Made by a program: the position numbers and the translations under genes
Notes under the pieces: model-generated
Told to the model about the DNA's origin: nothing
Databases searched by the model: none
The model's input: only the letters and a program-made list of their open reading frames with translations
Part shown: in pieces, positions 7,955-10,707 of the stretch
Numbering within the stretch: the first letter of the stretch is position 1
Layout: each line of letters starts with the position of its first letter
Origin: Rubrobacter sp.
GTDB taxonomy: Bacteria > Actinomycetota > Rubrobacteria > Rubrobacterales > Rubrobacteraceae
Assembly (NCBI GenBank): GCA_016781775.1
Contig: JADDPR010000224.1
Span: 1 to 10,707 of the forward strand
Direction of reading: 5' to 3'
Length of the DNA: 10,707 nucleotides

Positions 7955-7981
7955 CACATACGTTTAGTGTTAACGTATGTG
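7955..7981. promoter_or_regulatory. 27-bp palindrome upstream of isocitrate lyase, candidate operator
   Basis: CACATACGTT and AACGTATGTG are perfect 10-bp arms around a 7-nt centre, ending 43 nt before the aceA ATG, in a distinctly AT-richer patch. The half-site ACATAC-TT is like that of AcrR/TetR-family operators. Its position just ahead of the gene suits repressor control of aceA. No promoter hexamers could be confidently placed around it, so which bases RNA polymerase uses is unknown. Confidence 0.55.
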
Positions 7982-8024
7982 TAAAGGGTGGTCGTACTAG
8001 TTCCTTATCGGAAGGAGAGGTTGG

Positions 8025-9369
<1,345 letters not shown>

Positions 9370-9371
<2 letters not shown>

Positions 9372-9391
9372 CTGTCAACCCTTAGCTGTCA
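9370..9391 (+). repeat. Short direct repeat AGCTGTCA
   Basis: Two copies of AGCTGTCA (9370-9377 and 9384-9391), six bases apart, begin inside the aceA stop codon and run up to the terminator hairpin. A short microrepeat of this size can arise by chance or slippage. No function is claimed. Confidence 0.4.
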
Positions 9392-9399
9392 GCGATGAG

Positions 9400-9430
9400 G
9401 AGGGGGGCCGGAGATTCTCCGGCCCCCCTC
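9400..9430. terminator. Strong hairpin terminator after isocitrate lyase, possibly bidirectional
   Basis: A perfect 14-bp GC-rich stem (left arm 9400-9413, right arm 9417-9430, ATT loop) begins 28 nt after the aceA stop. There is no long T-run, only CTCTCC and later CCTTGCTT. Because the 60-aa minus-strand ORF ends at 9462 on the other side, the same symmetric hairpin could end transcription from both directions. Confidence 0.8.
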
Positions 9431-9461
9431 TCCGTGTCCGGGTGTCCTTGCTTAACGAATT

Positions 9462-9644
9462 CTAGTCTTCGGGGCGGGAGCTTGACGCGTCGGGTCCCGG
9501 CATCACGCCGACCACAGGGCTTAGCCCGAGCAGGAGCCCGTGCACGGTAACCTCGTGTCCCCTCCGGAAGTTCGCGACCCACGTCCCGCGTAAGACCAGC
9601 AGGACGACGAGCATAAGAAGTAAGGCGTGGTGTCGAACGTCCAT
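9462..9644 (-). CDS. Hypothetical small membrane protein, 60 aa
   Basis: I do not recognise this ORF. It begins at ATG 9644-9642 with GGGGAGGG a few bases upstream (about 5 nt spacing after GGAGG), which is the main reason for listing it. Residues 7-24 (ALLLMLVVLLVLRGTWVA) form one hydrophobic membrane segment, then a short basic stretch (NFRRGHE), a second moderately hydrophobic stretch (LLLGLSPVVGVM, residues 37-48) and a charged C-terminus. It could be a one- or two-span membrane peptide. It ends 31 nt from the symmetric terminator behind isocitrate lyase, which could serve both genes. Short ORFs arise easily in GC-rich DNA, so this remains tentative. Confidence 0.45.
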   Translation of the reverse strand: MDVRHHALLLMLVVLLVLRGTWVANFRRGHEVTVHGLLLGLSPVVGVMPGPDASSSRPED

Positions 9645-9684
9645 CGAGCCCTCCCCGGTTCGATTCTGCGTCTCCCCGAGAACA

Positions 9685-9939
9685 ATGGCGTGCCGTCAAC
9701 CCAGGAGATCGGCCCAGGACTTCAAGAACGCGCCCGCGAGAGGTCTGGACGGTCGAGACGGACGGCCGACGGCCCGAGGGTGACCTCGCCGTCGTCGCGA
9801 CCCTGCACCTCGGGGACTCGGCGCGCTACCGCGTGGCCGGCGGGGAGGGTGGCAAGGAGCGACGGCCGCCGAATCCGGCCTGAAGGACGGCTGCGTCTAT
9901 CTCATGCGCGAGGACCACCTCGCGGGCACGAGGCCCTGA
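9685..9939 (+). pseudogene. Remnant of a small gene with two compensating frameshifts
   Basis: Reading plus-strand frames by eye gives three consecutive pieces with strongly coding-like third positions (nearly all G or C). From ATG 9685 a first piece ends in AQDFKNAPAR. It then continues one frame over from about 9742 as VWTVETDGRRPEGDLAVVA, TLHLGDSARYRVAGGEGG. It returns to the first frame near 9850 as WQGATAAESGLKDGCVYLM, REDHLAGTRP and a TGA at 9937-9939. The original frame would otherwise stop at 9781. The two shifts cancel, so the span is exactly 85 codons, as expected of an intact 84-aa ancestor. I do not recognise the protein; it has no membrane segment. The second shift falls in a G-rich run, so sequencing or assembly error is an alternative to true decay. 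The N-terminal piece is the least certain. Confidence 0.45.
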
Positions 9940-9968
9940 CCGGTGAGTCCCGCCGGCACGGCTCGCCT

Positions 9969-10707
9969 CTACGGGGCGCTCGCCTGGTCCTCGACCGGCA
10001 ACTCGGACCTTACGACCCAGGCCGGGTCTCCCGGCGGGGGCGGCGCTTCGAGGCCGCCGCGAGGGACGACCGAGATGCCGACGTGTCCGTAGTCGTCGAA
10101 CCCGCCGGGGGGTGAGAGCAGCTTGTGGTAAGAGCCTTTCTCCTCGTCCGTGGGGGTGAAGGTGCCGACGCTCTCCTCCAGGCCCTCGCTCTCCCCGACC
10201 CAGAGCTGGTAGACCCGGCTCTCGGGCAGGGGAGGCAGGCGGTCGAAGACGAACATGCCCACGTCGCCCTCCCTCGCCGTGTAGACACGCGCCCTGACCC
10301 CGTCGTCCGAGGTCGTCGGCAGGTCCTCCACCCGAAGGTCCGCACGCTCCATAAGGTCCACGACGCCGTTTATGGTCTGCTGCTTCTCGGCGATCTCGCC
10401 GTCGAGCTGGCGGTTCTGCGCGAAGAGCAGGCCGCCCGCAAGTACCGCGGCGGCCACCGCGGCGACGGCGAGCGGGCGTCGGAGCCGGGCGAGTCTCGAA
10501 CGGCGCTGCGGTGGTCGGCGGACGGTCGGGAGCGGACGGACCTCGGCGGCGCGCTCCATCAGGCGCCCCTTCGCGCCTTCGGGCAACGGGATGTCCGGCG
10601 CGGTTAGGTTGAGGGCGTGGGCGAGCGGCTCGTAGGACGCAAGCTCCCGGCGGCACTCGTCGCACCCCTCGTCGAGGTGCTTTCTGACAGCGGCCTCCTC
10701 CTCGGGT
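9969..10707 (-). CDS. Anti-sigma factor, zinc-binding, RskA-type (5'-partial)
   Basis: A single-pass membrane protein that would hold an ECF sigma factor inactive through its cytoplasmic N-terminus. I read 245 residues from the window edge to TAG 9971-9969. The reading frame remains open to the edge, so the start lies outside; comparison with typical RskA-like proteins suggests about 20 residues are missing. Visible residues 2-18 run EEEAAVRKHLDEGCDEC, containing the zinc-binding anti-sigma motif His10-x3-Cys15-x2-Cys18. A basic stretch then leads into one membrane segment (PLAVAAVAAAVLAGGLLFA), followed by a coiled stretch (QNRQLDGEIAEKQQ) and the extracytoplasmic RskA domain with VYQLWVGE, VGTFTPTDEEKGSYHKLL and HVGISVVPRGG. 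The partner sigma gene is expected just upstream, beyond 10707. Regulated proteolysis is usual for the family but not visible here. Confidence 0.9.
   Translation of the reverse strand, partial: PEEEAAVRKHLDEGCDECRRELASYEPLAHALNLTAPDIPLPEGAKGRLMERAAEVRPLPTVRRPPQRRSRLARLRRPLAVAAVAAAVLAGGLLFAQNRQLDGEIAEKQQTINGVVDLMERADLRVEDLPTTSDDGVRARVYTAREGDVGMFVFDRLPPLPESRVYQLWVGESEGLEESVGTFTPTDEEKGSYHKLLSPPGGFDDYGHVGISVVPRGGLEAPPPPGDPAWVVRSELPVEDQASAP

Noticed and set aside
9627..10115. A 162-codon plus-strand frame spanning the end of the small ORF and the anti-sigma 3' end
   Set aside because: Its product is Arg/Pro/Gly-rich low-complexity sequence, and its right half lies opposite the well-supported anti-sigma domain. 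The coding-like signal in this stretch lies in the other two frames, reported as the frameshifted remnant.

Overview
The window looks like chromosomal DNA from a very GC-rich actinobacterium. A Rubrobacter-like (Rubrobacteria/Thermoleophilia) host is my guess from composition, near-universal G/C in third codon positions, frequent GTG/TTG starts with strong GGAGG-type ribosome binding sites, and the gene mix; no marker gene here proves it. I see no rRNA, tRNA, CRISPR array, transposase or phage gene. Almost everything is recognisable metabolism, transport or regulation, so the interesting material lies mostly in the intergenic DNA, two unassigned small ORFs and a frameshifted gene remnant.

Left block, all minus strand (1-5715), in order of transcription: a LysR-type regulator (4756-5715), a DUF998-type membrane protein 12 nt behind it (4135-4743), a TerC/YjbE-type membrane protein probably with its own promoter (3326-4030), then a likely operon of an isocitrate/isopropylmalate-dehydrogenase family enzyme (2142-3218), a class III (CaiB/BaiF) CoA-transferase (883-2100) and a hydroxymethylglutaryl-CoA lyase (1-883, last few codons outside the window). 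The last two overlap by one base (TGATG).

Middle block, plus strand (5716-9430): an AT-rich divergent control region holds two inverted repeats. It is followed by an unknown 67-aa protein (5845-6048), malate synthase A (6195-7793) and isocitrate lyase (8025-9371), which together are the complete glyoxylate shunt. The 231-nt gap between the two shunt genes holds four inverted repeats: one strong hairpin, two overlapping hairpins that could be mutually exclusive, and a 27-bp near-perfect palindrome 43 nt before the isocitrate lyase start. A very strong hairpin terminator follows isocitrate lyase.

Right block (9462-10707): a 60-aa probable membrane peptide (minus), the remnant of an 84-aa plus-strand gene carrying two compensating frameshifts (9685-9939), and a zinc-binding anti-sigma factor of the RskA type (minus, its first ~20 codons outside the window).

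How the parts could work together (inference): the CoA-transferase and lyase would yield acetyl-CoA (and acetoacetate) from a branched C5/C6 dicarboxylate or leucine-derived acid. Malate synthase and isocitrate lyase let the cell grow on acetyl-CoA. The IDH-like enzyme keeps the isocitrate-type serine/asparagine/arginine motif and may compete for isocitrate at the same branch point. The LysR protein is the obvious candidate regulator of the divergent control region.
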